NCBI GenBank assembly: GCA_002448815.1
Contig: DKAJ01000009.1
Coordinates: forward strand, 1 to 64,000
From: Micavibrio sp. UBA6929
GTDB taxonomy: Bacteria > Pseudomonadota > Alphaproteobacteria > Micavibrionales > Micavibrionaceae
Direction of reading: 5' to 3'
Length of the DNA stretch: 64,000 nt
The notes under the pieces are model-generated. The model had not been told where the DNA came from. It did not search any database and saw only the letters and a program-made list of their open reading frames with translations. A program made the position numbers and the translations under genes. Within the stretch, counting starts at the first letter, position 1. The number at the start of each line of letters is the position of its first letter. This document shows, piece after piece, positions 42,565 to 51,241 of this stretch.

Positions 42565-43842
42565 TTAAGGGGCGATCGTGATGCATTCACGAATATACGC
42601 GCACGCCGCATACGCATCATGGGCGCTATATCCGCTCAAACGCGCGCGATATAATTCTGACCCCGCAACAGAAAGCGGCACGACCAAAGGCTCGGCGCGT
42701 TTATAATAAGGTGGCAATTGCTTAACCGCCTTACGAATAGCGCGCATTGTCTGACTTTGGCTTTGGAACGCACCCACCTGAATCGCCCAAGACTTATCGA
42801 TATCATCGCTAAAATCAGCGCTGCCTTGCTCGATCACATTCGTACGCAGGCGCTGTTTTGCTGCAGGCGCAGGGATGGCATCAACGCCGCGCGCGACATC
42901 ACCGGCTGCAGGTGCAATCGACGCAACATCCAAAGACGCCATCATCATCTCAGCTGGCTTTTTGTCCGGCGCAGGGATCTCTGCGCTCGCCGTGCGAACA
43001 CGTGGCAATCGGCGGAACCCGTCATCTAACAAACGCGCCATATGCGCATTGCGTGATCGTGACGTCTTGCCGCCAAAGACCACGCCAATAATGCGGCGGT
43101 CATTACGCACCGCAGACGCAATCAAGTTAAAGCCCGAGGCACTAATATACCCTGTCTTCATACCATCCATCCCGCGATAGCTATTCATCAGGCGGTTGTG
43201 ATTGCGGTATGTCTTTCCCTTATATTCAAAAGACGTGCGGCTGTAAAAACTGTAATAATCAGGATAGGTGTTAATCACATAGCGCGCCATCAACGCCATA
43301 TCACGCGCCGTGCTGACTTGCTTGCGGTGATGCAAACCTGACGCATTCATAAATAACGTGCGATCCATACCAAGCTGACGCGCGCGCAATGTCATCATCC
43401 GCGCAAAGTTACGCTCGCTCCCGCCGATATGCTCGGCCACGGCCACGGCAATATCATTGGCAGATTTTGTCGCCAGCGCCTGAATAGCATCACGCACCTT
43501 AATGCGCGACCCTGCAGGCAAACCTAATTTACTTGGCACCATACTCGCCGCATGATGCGAAATATAAATATCATCACCCATACGGATTTTGCCTTTTTTC
43601 AATCCTTCAAAAACCATCATCAACGTCATGACCTTCGTCAAAGATGCAGGGTGCAGTTTTTTATTCGCATAACGCTCATGCAGGACAACGCCCGTATCGG
43701 CATCCATTACAAATGACGCATACAAAGGATTCGCCCGCGCAGGCGCCGCCTGAAAACACACAGACAAAACCAACGCACAAAGAAAGAAAAGACGCAAGCA
43801 ATGCGTCATCACAGAATGCTTTAAAAAATTGTGTTCGTTCAC
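42565..43842 (-). CDS. D-alanyl-D-alanine carboxypeptidase with a C-terminal SPOR domain
   Basis: 425 residues from a GTG with AGGGG 7 nt upstream. Signal peptide to about 38 (ARA-N). Peptidase S11 motifs: S67-L-T-K70, S127-A-N and K229-T-G. The C-terminal SPOR domain (about 350–425; IDKSWAIQVGAFQSQSQTMRAI) binds denuded septal peptidoglycan. It trims peptidoglycan pentapeptides, and the SPOR domain should direct it to division sites. This DacC-type fusion is common in Alphaproteobacteria. Confidence 0.93.
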   Translation of the reverse strand: MNEHNFLKHSVMTHCLRLFFLCALVLSVCFQAAPARANPLYASFVMDADTGVVLHERYANKKLHPASLTKVMTLMMVFEGLKKGKIRMGDDIYISHHAASMVPSKLGLPAGSRIKVRDAIQALATKSANDIAVAVAEHIGGSERNFARMMTLRARQLGMDRTLFMNASGLHHRKQVSTARDMALMARYVINTYPDYYSFYSRTSFEYKGKTYRNHNRLMNSYRGMDGMKTGYISASGFNLIASAVRNDRRIIGVVFGGKTSRSRNAHMARLLDDGFRRLPRVRTASAEIPAPDKKPAEMMMASLDVASIAPAAGDVARGVDAIPAPAAKQRLRTNVIEQGSADFSDDIDKSWAIQVGAFQSQSQTMRAIRKAVKQLPPYYKRAEPLVVPLSVAGSELYRARLSGYSAHDAYAACAYIRECITIAP

Positions 43843-44020
43843 TAAAGAACCCCTATTAACAGGCTATAAATATGACAGGTAAATTACAGACAATTTAGAT
43901 CGTAAATTTATTATAGAAATACACTACAACACCCAGCGCACTTTGTCCATAAATTGCCAACATTTTGCTGCATTATTCCATAGCTTTTTTAAATAAAAAT
44001 TTTCCTGTAAAAAACTTTTG

Positions 44021-44029
44021 TGCAGCGCA
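44021..44029. promoter_or_regulatory. Possible PhaR-type operator of the phasin gene
   Basis: TGCAGCGCA matches the TGC-N3-GCA core reported for PhaR repressor sites before phasin genes in Alphaproteobacteria, and lies 8 nt before a TTGACG -35-like box. A related word, TTTTGCTGCATT, is at 43963–43974. Assignment is by motif only. Confidence 0.3.
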
Positions 44030-44121
44030 AAAAAAACTTGACGCACTTTTACAATCAGTGGTAGGTGTATAGATAAGTTCATTAACACTTGAGTACACTA
44101 AACTTTAAACTAGTTTTAATA

Positions 44122-44138
44122 AAGGAACGATGTTCCTT
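44122..44138. repeat. Perfect palindrome in the phasin leader
   Basis: AAGGAAC-GAT-GTTCCTT, 7-bp arms and a 3-nt loop, 25 bp before the ATG. In RNA it would form a hairpin whose 5' arm contains a Shine–Dalgarno-like AAGGA. It could be an operator or a stability/translation-control hairpin. Confidence 0.5.
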
Positions 44139-44162
44139 GGAAACGGAAAAGAAGATTAGGCT

Positions 44163-44702
44163 ATGGCTAAAAAAGCAAGTAGAACCAAATCAGCAACAAC
44201 CAAATTGGAAGTTGTGAAAAGCACAAAAACAGCGTCACCTAAAAAAGCGAAGGCGACAAGCCCTGCTGATTACTTCACGCCGTTTTTCAAACTACCCCCC
44301 GCACCTATGACCAAACTATTGGAGGAAACCATGACTAAGAGCACTGCTCAATTCGACAAAATTGCACAAGAAGCCACGGCCGCTAGCCGCGAAAGCTTCG
44401 AGGCATTCACAAAATCATACGGCATCTTGACTAAAGGCTACGAAAGCATCGTACGCACATCAGTCGAGCTAAGCCAGTCTGCTGCTGAAAAGCAAGCTGC
44501 TTACGCAAAAGAAGCGCTAAGCTGCAAGACACTGAACGAATTTGCTGAAATCCAAAACAAAATCGCACAGTCAAACTTTGATGATTTCATGTCTAGCATG
44601 ACAAAACTTTCTGAAATCAGCACAAAAGTAATGACTGAAAGCGCTGAGCCATTGAACGAGCAAATCAACAAAGCTGTTCAAAAAATGAGCGTTGCTGCAT
44701 AA
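44163..44702 (+). CDS. Phasin family protein
   Basis: 179 residues. A Lys/Ser/Thr-rich N terminus (KKASRTKSATTKLEVVKSTK), then an amphipathic helical phasin_2-type domain (STAQFDKIAQEATAASRESFEAFTKS ... SYGILTKGYESIVRTSVELSQSAAEKQ). Phasins coat polyhydroxyalkanoate granules and some have chaperone roles. No PHA synthase gene is in the window. The gene has its own long leader and ends at a strong terminator, so it is monocistronic and probably highly expressed. Confidence 0.9.
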   Translation: MAKKASRTKSATTKLEVVKSTKTASPKKAKATSPADYFTPFFKLPPAPMTKLLEETMTKSTAQFDKIAQEATAASRESFEAFTKSYGILTKGYESIVRTSVELSQSAAEKQAAYAKEALSCKTLNEFAEIQNKIAQSNFDDFMSSMTKLSEISTKVMTESAEPLNEQINKAVQKMSVAA

Positions 44703-44727
44703 GAAAACTGCATACAATCGTCTTTCA

Positions 44728-44766
44728 AAAAGGCCTTTGCGAACACACCTCGCGAAGGCCTTTTTT
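44728..44766 (+). terminator. Strong intrinsic terminator after the phasin gene
   Basis: A 16-bp stem with one G·U pair (AAAAAGGCCTTTGCGA against TCGCGAAGGCCTTTTT), a 7-nt loop (ACACACC) and a run of six T. It is also A-flanked on the other side, so it could act in both directions. Confidence 0.9.
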
Positions 44767-44785
44767 ACACGGCAATTTTCAAAAA

Positions 44786-44813
44786 TTGACCCCCTACAAA
44801 AAACTGTTATATT
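44786..44813 (+). promoter_or_regulatory. Promoter of clpS
   Basis: TTGACC (44786–44791), 16-nt spacer, TATATT (44808–44813). Start about 30 nt before the clpS ATG. Confidence 0.55.
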
Positions 44814-44848
44814 ACATTGCGTAACAACACTGTTAAACCGAAGCCACC

Positions 44849-45196
44849 ATGACGAACGACGATAACAACGATCCAAACTTTTCACCCGATCGGGAAGAAT
44901 CTCCTGATACAGGGGTCTTGCTGAAATCGCGTCCGCGCACACAAAAACCCGCCATGTACAAGGTCATCATCCTCAACGATGACTACACGCCGATGGAATT
45001 TGTCGTCCACGTCTTAGAAAAATTCTTTAACAAAAACCGCCAAGAAGCCACCGACATCATGATGCATGTCCACCGTAAGGGCGTTGGCATTTGCGGCATC
45101 TATACCTATGAAATTGCAGAAACCAAAGTGACGCAAGTTATGGACTTTGCCCGCGCAAACGAACAGCCCCTGCAATGCACGATGGAAAAAGAATAA
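44849..45196 (+). CDS. clpS: ATP-dependent Clp protease adaptor ClpS
   Basis: 115 residues. A disordered N terminus of about 35 residues, then the ClpS core: YKVIILNDDYTPMEFVVHVLEKFF, HRKGVGICGIYTYEIAETKV. The NDDYTPMEFV stretch contains the N-degron binding residues. It delivers N-end-rule substrates to ClpAP and is followed by clpA 95 bp downstream. Confidence 0.97.
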   Translation: MTNDDNNDPNFSPDREESPDTGVLLKSRPRTQKPAMYKVIILNDDYTPMEFVVHVLEKFFNKNRQEATDIMMHVHRKGVGICGIYTYEIAETKVTQVMDFARANEQPLQCTMEKE

Positions 45197-45224
45197 CCCG
45201 CAGCGCGCACATCTGCGTCGATCA

Positions 45225-45254
45225 TTGACAGCGCACCCCCGATTAAGCGACAAT
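45225..45254 (+). promoter_or_regulatory. Possible separate promoter of clpA
   Basis: Perfect TTGACA (45225–45230), 18-nt spacer, GACAAT (45249–45254). It would let clpA be expressed apart from clpS. Confidence 0.4.
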
Positions 45255-45291
45255 AAAAGATGAACATGATCCAAATCGGAGCCTCATCCCC

Positions 45292-47610
45292 ATGCTATCG
45301 CGCAACCTAGAACAAACACTGCACCGCGCCCTCGAACACGCCTCCGAGCGCAACCACGAATTTGCTACGCTCGAACATTTACTCCTTGCCCTGACCGATG
45401 ACCAAGACGCTATCGCCGTCCTGCGATCATGCGGCATTTCCTTGGACGATTTGCGCGATCAACTGGCGCAATATCTGGAAAATGAACTTGGCGGCCTTAT
45501 CAACGAAGAGGCCGACGAAGCAAAACCAACCACCGCCTTCCAACGCGTATTACAGCGCGCCGCCATTCACGTGCAATCCTCTGGCCGCGAAGAAGTCACT
45601 GGCGCAAATGTCCTTGTCGCCCTGTTTTCCGAGCGCGAAAGCCACGCCGTTTACTTCCTGCAAGAACAAGATATGACACGCTTTGACGCCGTGAATTATA
45701 TCTCGCACGGCATTGCCAAAGTCACCAATAACGAGGCCGGCAAAGCAATCCCTGACCCTGCTGAATCTTTCGATGACGACGCCAGCATCAAAACAGGCGC
45801 AGATGCCATTGATGCCTATTGCGTTAACCTCAACGACAAAGCACACGCCGGAAAAATTGACCCCCTCATCGGCCGCGATAAAGAGGTCGAGCGCACCATT
45901 CAAATTCTGTGCCGCAGATCAAAAAACAACCCGCTTTATGTTGGTGATCCGGGCGTAGGCAAAACCGCTATCGCCGAAGGTCTCGCCAAACGCATCATCG
46001 ATCAAGACGTTCCTGCCGTTTTGCACGACGCCGTGATCTTCTCGCTAGATATGGGTGCGCTGCTTGCGGGGACGCGTTATCGCGGCGATTTCGAAGAACG
46101 CCTTAAACTGGTCTTACGCGAAATCGCAGAAATACCAGGCGCAATTTTATTCATCGATGAGATTCACACCATCATCGGCGCAGGCGCAACCAGCGGCGGC
46201 GCAATGGACGCATCAAACTTACTCAAACCCGCACTCGCCAGCGGCGAGCTACGCTGCATGGGCTCAACCACCTATAAAGAGTACCGCAACTATTTTGAAA
46301 AAGACCGCGCGCTTGTCCGCCGCTTCCAAAAAATTGACGTGCCCGAGCCCAGCATCGAAGACGCGGTTAAAATCCTGACTGGCCTGCGTCCCAAATATGG
46401 CGAGCATCACAACATCACCTATACTGATGACGCCATCCGCGCGGCGGTTGAGCTTTCTGCGCAATATATCGGCGATCGCAAACTGCCCGATAAGGCCATC
46501 GACATTATTGATGAAGTCGGCGCGGCGCAAATGCTCGTCCCCGAGGAGCAACGCAAAAAAATCATCACCAAAGACGACATCGAAGATGTGATCGCCGCGA
46601 TTGCCCGCATCCCTGCCAAAAGCCTCAACGCAAGCGACAAAGACGTCCTGCGCAATCTAGAGCGTGACTTAAAAACAATGGTCTACGACCAAGACCCAGC
46701 CATCGACATTTTATGCGATTCCATCAAAATGGCGCGCGCAGGTCTGCGTGATCCGGACAAGCCTATTGGCTCGTACCTGTTTGCTGGCCCAACGGGCGTT
46801 GGTAAAACTGAAATCGCGCGGCAACTATCTAAAACATTAGGCATAGAACTGGCGCGCTTTGACATGTCAGAATACATGGAAGCCCACGCCGTATCACGCC
46901 TGATTGGTACGCCGCCAGGCTATGTTGGATTTGAACAAGGCGGTTTACTGACCGATAAAATTGACCAAAACCCGCATTGCGTTTTGCTGCTTGATGAGAT
47001 CGAAAAGGCACATCCTGATATCTATAATATTTTGCTGCAAGTAATGGACTACGGCAAGCTCACCGATAATAACGGTAAAACGATCGACTTCCGCAACTGC
47101 ATCTTGATCATGACCACCAACGCGGGAGCCACGCAAATTGCCAAAGCGCCCATCGGTTTTGGACGTGATCTGGGCGACGAAGCCGAAGGCTACGCCGATA
47201 ATGAAATATTGATGCGCACCTTTACGCCTGAATTCAGAAACCGTTTGGACGCCATCGTGCCATTTGGCAACCTGAAACCTGAAACCATGGAAAAGGTCGT
47301 CGACAAATTTATCATCCAATTGGAAGGACAACTGGCCGACCGCAATATTTCCATCACCCTATCCGAAGATGCCCGCCAGCATCTTGCGCATTTAGGATAC
47401 GACCCTGCCATGGGCGCACGCCCGCTGGCGCGCATTATCCAAGAAAAGGTCAAACGCCCCCTTGCCGAGGAAATTTTATTCGGAAAACTTGAGCAAGGCG
47501 GCGCGGTCGAAGTCACCCTAAACGGCGGCGACCTATCCTTCGCGTACGAAGCCCCACCCGCAGAAAACAGCAGCGAAACCCCGCCCGTATCCGAGCAAAT
47601 CGATAATTAG
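45292..47610 (+). CDS. clpA: ATP-dependent Clp protease ATP-binding subunit ClpA
   Basis: 772 residues. An N-terminal repeat domain (HRALEHASERNHEFATLEHLLLAL), first AAA+ module with Walker A GDPGVGKT near 219 and FIDEIHTIIGAG, second with GPTGVGKT near 499 and LLDEIEKAHPDIYN, and GYDPAMGARPL near the end. It unfolds substrates for ClpP. Co-located with clpS, as in most Proteobacteria. Confidence 0.98.
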   Translation: MLSRNLEQTLHRALEHASERNHEFATLEHLLLALTDDQDAIAVLRSCGISLDDLRDQLAQYLENELGGLINEEADEAKPTTAFQRVLQRAAIHVQSSGREEVTGANVLVALFSERESHAVYFLQEQDMTRFDAVNYISHGIAKVTNNEAGKAIPDPAESFDDDASIKTGADAIDAYCVNLNDKAHAGKIDPLIGRDKEVERTIQILCRRSKNNPLYVGDPGVGKTAIAEGLAKRIIDQDVPAVLHDAVIFSLDMGALLAGTRYRGDFEERLKLVLREIAEIPGAILFIDEIHTIIGAGATSGGAMDASNLLKPALASGELRCMGSTTYKEYRNYFEKDRALVRRFQKIDVPEPSIEDAVKILTGLRPKYGEHHNITYTDDAIRAAVELSAQYIGDRKLPDKAIDIIDEVGAAQMLVPEEQRKKIITKDDIEDVIAAIARIPAKSLNASDKDVLRNLERDLKTMVYDQDPAIDILCDSIKMARAGLRDPDKPIGSYLFAGPTGVGKTEIARQLSKTLGIELARFDMSEYMEAHAVSRLIGTPPGYVGFEQGGLLTDKIDQNPHCVLLLDEIEKAHPDIYNILLQVMDYGKLTDNNGKTIDFRNCILIMTTNAGATQIAKAPIGFGRDLGDEAEGYADNEILMRTFTPEFRNRLDAIVPFGNLKPETMEKVVDKFIIQLEGQLADRNISITLSEDARQHLAHLGYDPAMGARPLARIIQEKVKRPLAEEILFGKLEQGGAVEVTLNGGDLSFAYEAPPAENSSETPPVSEQIDN

Positions 47611-47694
47611 ACAAAAAAATCTCTTTTTATTTCATTTCTGGATATTTTTATGCCATAAAACAGAACATTGCTTGGGTAAAAGCCAAACAATCAC

Positions 47695-47725
47695 TTGCGA
47701 TTAAAATGAATTCTGGCACTATAGA
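47695..47725 (+). promoter_or_regulatory. Possible promoter of the 47758 gene
   Basis: TTGCGA (47695–47700), 19-nt spacer, TATAGA (47720–47725), in the 147-bp gap after clpA. The long spacer makes it weak evidence. Confidence 0.3.
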
Positions 47726-47757
47726 ATGTGCTGTTTTGAATAAAAGGTAGGAGTAAC

Positions 47758-48378
47758 ATGTATCAAGACGAAAACTGGAATGCGGTCGAAGGCGACGAAC
47801 TAACAGGATTTCTTGATCAAATCGACGATATCGATGGTAAGTACAAGGTCAGCACCGCGACAACCAAAGTCAGCTGGCGCATGCTTCCATTCTACGAATC
47901 TGTTGCTCTGATCCGCGTGCAGGACCCTAACTGGGTAAAACCAAATCTGGTTGTTTACTACCTAACAGATCAAGGTAACCTGTTCCGCCTCAACGGTACA
48001 TCTCCACCAATTCACGAAGTGAATGCCAAGGCTCCGATCAAAGTGACCGAAGAAAACGTGCTCGAATACTTGCGCTTTTTCTGCTTCTTCGTACGCGGTG
48101 AAGAAGGCCCATTTTACATCGCCGAAAGCATGGATGATCCAAACATCCCAACAGATATGGACGAAACAACACAATCAGTCATCGAAGGCACTGTGCGCCC
48201 AGCATCATACGAAGGCAAAAACGACCAAGGTCATATGCTGTGTAACGCTGTTGTTTTCTATTCAAACGCACTGTTTTATGCTGATTTCGCGGTACAACCA
48301 TCAGGCATGATTGAAATGTTGGATGACGAGCCTATCGCCTCTGACCTACCATCACGCGTCGATCAGCCCGTTGCATAA
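47758..48378 (+). CDS. Hypothetical cytoplasmic protein, 206 residues
   Basis: Not recognised as a named family. Soluble, acidic, aromatic-rich: WRMLPFYESVALIRVQDPNW, LVVYYLTDQGNLFRLNGTSPPIHEVN, LEYLRFFCFFVRGEEGPFYIAESMDD. No signal peptide. A strong ribosome site (TAGGAG) 6 nt before the ATG and its own promoter suggest good expression. It lies alone between clpA and rpmH. Confidence 0.75.
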   Translation: MYQDENWNAVEGDELTGFLDQIDDIDGKYKVSTATTKVSWRMLPFYESVALIRVQDPNWVKPNLVVYYLTDQGNLFRLNGTSPPIHEVNAKAPIKVTEENVLEYLRFFCFFVRGEEGPFYIAESMDDPNIPTDMDETTQSVIEGTVRPASYEGKNDQGHMLCNAVVFYSNALFYADFAVQPSGMIEMLDDEPIASDLPSRVDQPVA

Positions 48379-48409
48379 CGCCCTGCGCAAGAAAATTGCC
48401 ATTATTCGT

Positions 48410-48438
48410 TTGACAACCCGTCTTTAATCCGCTAAAAA
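48410..48438 (+). promoter_or_regulatory. Promoter of the rpmH operon
   Basis: Perfect TTGACA (48410–48415), 17-nt spacer, TAAAAA (48433–48438). The -10 box lies in a small inverted repeat CCGC-TAAAAA-GCGG (48429–48442), which could mask it. Start about 27 nt before rpmH. Confidence 0.45.
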
Positions 48439-48471
48439 GCGGCACTTAAGATTAATGAAGTGAGATAAAAA

Positions 48472-48606
48472 ATGAAACGCACATTTCAACCTAGTGTTCT
48501 TGTTCGTAAACGCCGTCACGGTTTTCGCTCTCGTATGGCGACAAAAAACGGCCGCAATGTATTGGCATCTCGCCGCGCTAAAGGGCGAAAGCGTCTAAGC
48601 GCCTAA
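48472..48606 (+). CDS. rpmH: Large ribosomal subunit protein bL34
   Basis: 44 residues. MKRTFQPSVLVRKRRHG, then GFRSRMATKNGR and LASRRAKGRKRLSA, the full canonical bL34 sequence. Highly basic ribosomal protein. The first gene of the conserved rpmH–rnpA–yidD–yidC–engB operon; rnpA starts 14 bp later. Confidence 0.98.
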   Translation: MKRTFQPSVLVRKRRHGFRSRMATKNGRNVLASRRAKGRKRLSA

Positions 48607-48620
48607 TTAAGGATACGCCC

Positions 48621-48989
48621 ATGTGTTCTACACTGGGAGACAAAAATCAATCAATCAGCTCGTTGAAAAACAGAGCTGATTTTTTACGCCTAAACAAAAG
48701 CGGTAAAAAATGGATTGCCAAAAATCTTATCATTCAAGCCGATGAAGGCACTGGCGAAGGCCGCCTGCGTTACGGCATTACCGTTACCAAAAAAACCTAT
48801 AAATCCGCAGTAAAACGCAACCGCATCAAACGCCGCTTGCGGGCGCTGGCAAATGATATTTTGAAAAACAAGGCCATCAAAAACAAAGACTACGTTCTCA
48901 TCGGCCGCCCCAGCACACTGGACGCGCCATATCAAACCCTTGAAAAAGACCTGATTTGGTGCCTAAAACGCATGGAATGTCATGCTTAA
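48621..48989 (+). CDS. rnpA: Ribonuclease P protein component
   Basis: 122 residues. SLKNRADFLRLNKSGKKW at the start, RLRYGITVTKKTYKSAVKRNRIKRRLRAL (the RNR signature), and YVLIGRPSTL. It assists the RNase P RNA in tRNA 5' maturation. AAGGAT ribosome site 8 nt upstream. It overlaps yidD by 8 bp. Confidence 0.97.
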   Translation: MCSTLGDKNQSISSLKNRADFLRLNKSGKKWIAKNLIIQADEGTGEGRLRYGITVTKKTYKSAVKRNRIKRRLRALANDILKNKAIKNKDYVLIGRPSTLDAPYQTLEKDLIWCLKRMECHA

Positions 48990-49233
48990 AACCCTCGCTA
49001 AACTGCCAGTTCATTTCTACAAGGCCTGCATTTCACCGTTCTTCCCGCCCTCATGCCGTTTTACCCCGACATGCTCGACCTATGCGCTTGATGCCATTGA
49101 AAAACACGGCGCGGGCAAAGGTTTATGGCTGGCTATAAAACGTATTATCAAATGCGGCCCATGGCACCACGGCCCATTCCACGACCCCGTGCCCGAAAAA
49201 GATGAGACAAATCCATCACAGACCCGCAAATAA
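48982..49233 (+). CDS. yidD: Membrane protein insertion efficiency factor YidD
   Basis: 83 residues. Family core: YKACISPFFPPSCRFTPTCS, TYALDAIEKHGAGKGLWLAIKRIIKCGPWH, DPVP. A small amphipathic membrane-associated protein encoded between rnpA and yidC, thought to help protein insertion. The three cysteines of the family (CRF, TCS, KCGP) are present. Confidence 0.96.
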   Translation: MLKTLAKLPVHFYKACISPFFPPSCRFTPTCSTYALDAIEKHGAGKGLWLAIKRIIKCGPWHHGPFHDPVPEKDETNPSQTRK

Positions 49234-49319
49234 TTGCTTTTCCAAGGCTGGGGAATTGATTAAGCCGCGCCCATAGGCTATAAAAACGCAAACGAAAAGT
49301 AAGAAATAGGACACAATTT

Positions 49320-51239
49320 ATGGCGACAAACCAAAACAACCAGATGAACCCGTCTGACAGCCGCAATCTGATTATTTTTATGGTCATCTCTGCGCTTTTA
49401 TACTTCGCCTATGACACCTATATCATGCGCCCGCATCAAGAAGCCATGCGCCAAGCCCGCATCGAGGCAGCCAAGCTACAGCAAGCCAACCAATCCTCTG
49501 ACGCAGCGCTAAGTACTTTATCTGACACGGCAAAGTCAAACGCGCCCAAAGATATCCCTTCACTCCTTCAGAAGACCACCAACATCACCATCCAAAATGA
49601 TAAAATTTCAGGGTCACTGTCAACGACTGGTGGAAGCCTCAACTATATTCAGCTCAATGACTATTTTGAAACACTGGAACAAAACGACAAAATTACCCTC
49701 CTCGCCCCGAAAGGCAGTCAGCACGCCCGTACAGTAGAATATGGCTGGGTATCAGCAGATAGCTCTCTAAAATTACCCTCAAACAAAACGCGCTGGTCAG
49801 TTGCAGGGGAACAAACCACACTCGCCCCTGGCAAGCCTGTCGTCTTATATTGGAATAACGGACAGGGCGTGCGCTTTGATCGCATTTTCACACTCGATGA
49901 AAACTACGTGATCACTGTCGATCAGAAAGTCACAAATAACGCAGATCATAACATCAGCCTTCACCCCTATGGCTTAGTGAGCCAGCGCGGCATTTCACCC
50001 CACTTCGAGGGACGCTCAATCTCACACGAAGGGCCGATTGCCTATATCGGTGATAAACTCCACAAACAAAAATACAAAGATTTGCGCAAAAAACGCCAGA
50101 TCAGCGAAAATGCTGCAACAGGTTGGATCGGTATTACAGATAAATATTGGCTAACCGCCCTTATGCCGCCACAAGGGCAAAATATTAAATACCGCTTTAA
50201 TTACAGCGGCACACCGCCAAAGAAAAAAGAAACGGATACTGGCCTCTATCAAACTGACTTCACTGGCTCGGCCCTAACCCTTGCGCCAGGGCAAAGCGGC
50301 TCCGTACAAAGCCATGTCTTCACAGGCCCAAAACGTGTTTTGATGCTGAAAGACTACAGCAAAACCCTTGGCGTCGATAAATTAGATCTAGCCATCGATT
50401 TTGGAATGTTCTGGTTCCTGACCATTCCATTTTTCTATGCACTGCATTACCTAGGCCTCTTAATCGGCAATATGGGCCTCGCCATTATCGCCCTAACTAT
50501 CATTATTCGTACAATGGCATCACCTTTGACATACAAGTCATATTCTTCATTTGCCAAAATGAAAAAGGTCATGCCGAAAGTTAAAGCGCTTCAAGAAAAA
50601 TACGGCGACGATGAGAAGCAAAAACTACAGCAAGACATGATTGCCCTGTATCAACGCGAAGGCGTCAACCCAATGGCGGGTTGCTTCCCTATTTTGCTAC
50701 AGATTCCAATCTTCTTCGCATTTTATAAAATTCTCTTCATTACATTAGAAGTGCGCCATCAACCATTTTACGGCTGGATCAAAGATCTATCTGCACCTGA
50801 TCCAACAAACCTGTTTACGCTCTTTGGTTTAATTGACTGGGATCCACCATCATTGCTGCATGTTGGTATTTGGCCATGCCTTATGCTCGTTGCCATGCAA
50901 ATCCAGCGCATGCTCAGCCCACCACCCGTTGACAAAATTCAGCGCGATATGATGCGCCTGTTCCCAATCATCATGACATTCATTATGGCGAAATTTGCGT
51001 CAGGCCTTGTCATCTATTGGACAGTCAGCGCCTTTTTCGGCAACATCCAGCAAATTGTCATTATGCGCAAAATGGGCGTCCCTATTCACCTATTCGGCGA
51101 AAGCCATGACGATGAAGATGACAAAAATGCTGCACCCGCAAGCGCAGCAAAATCAGACGCGGCTGACATCGAAGATGCTGATTATGAAGTCATCGAAAAC
51201 ATCAAACCGCCTAAGCCAAAGAAAAAGAAGAAAAAGTAA
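49320..51239 (+). CDS. yidC: Membrane protein insertase YidC
   Basis: 639 residues. N-terminal membrane helix (17–36), a large periplasmic beta domain, and the five-helix Oxa1/YidC core (FWFLTIPFFYALHYLGLLIGNMG, then NPMAGCFPILLQIPIFFAFYK). It inserts membrane proteins alone or with SecYEG. The C terminus is acidic then runs to KKKKKK, typical for ribosome binding in Alphaproteobacteria. Confidence 0.97.
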   Translation: MATNQNNQMNPSDSRNLIIFMVISALLYFAYDTYIMRPHQEAMRQARIEAAKLQQANQSSDAALSTLSDTAKSNAPKDIPSLLQKTTNITIQNDKISGSLSTTGGSLNYIQLNDYFETLEQNDKITLLAPKGSQHARTVEYGWVSADSSLKLPSNKTRWSVAGEQTTLAPGKPVVLYWNNGQGVRFDRIFTLDENYVITVDQKVTNNADHNISLHPYGLVSQRGISPHFEGRSISHEGPIAYIGDKLHKQKYKDLRKKRQISENAATGWIGITDKYWLTALMPPQGQNIKYRFNYSGTPPKKKETDTGLYQTDFTGSALTLAPGQSGSVQSHVFTGPKRVLMLKDYSKTLGVDKLDLAIDFGMFWFLTIPFFYALHYLGLLIGNMGLAIIALTIIIRTMASPLTYKSYSSFAKMKKVMPKVKALQEKYGDDEKQKLQQDMIALYQREGVNPMAGCFPILLQIPIFFAFYKILFITLEVRHQPFYGWIKDLSAPDPTNLFTLFGLIDWDPPSLLHVGIWPCLMLVAMQIQRMLSPPPVDKIQRDMMRLFPIIMTFIMAKFASGLVIYWTVSAFFGNIQQIVIMRKMGVPIHLFGESHDDEDDKNAAPASAAKSDAADIEDADYEVIENIKPPKPKKKKKK

Positions 51240-51241
51240 TC

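Larger units (their letters stand above)
43843..44162. other. Long AT-rich regulatory region upstream of the phasin gene
   Basis: 320 bp with no gene. It contains two TGC-N-GCA-like words (TTTTGCTGCATT near 43963 and TGCAGCGCA at 44021), a TTGACG -35-like box at 44038–44043 without a convincing -10, and a perfect palindrome at 44122–44138 in the leader. The layout suggests a regulated promoter and a structured 5' leader. Confidence 0.45.

Noticed and set aside
11676..47548. The word CGTACG seemed frequent (for example 11676–11687, 13059, 14453, 20052, 34599, 42841)
   Set aside because: At the approximate base composition the number of copies I counted is close to chance expectation, and many fall in Val-Arg codon pairs; no evidence for a functional motif.
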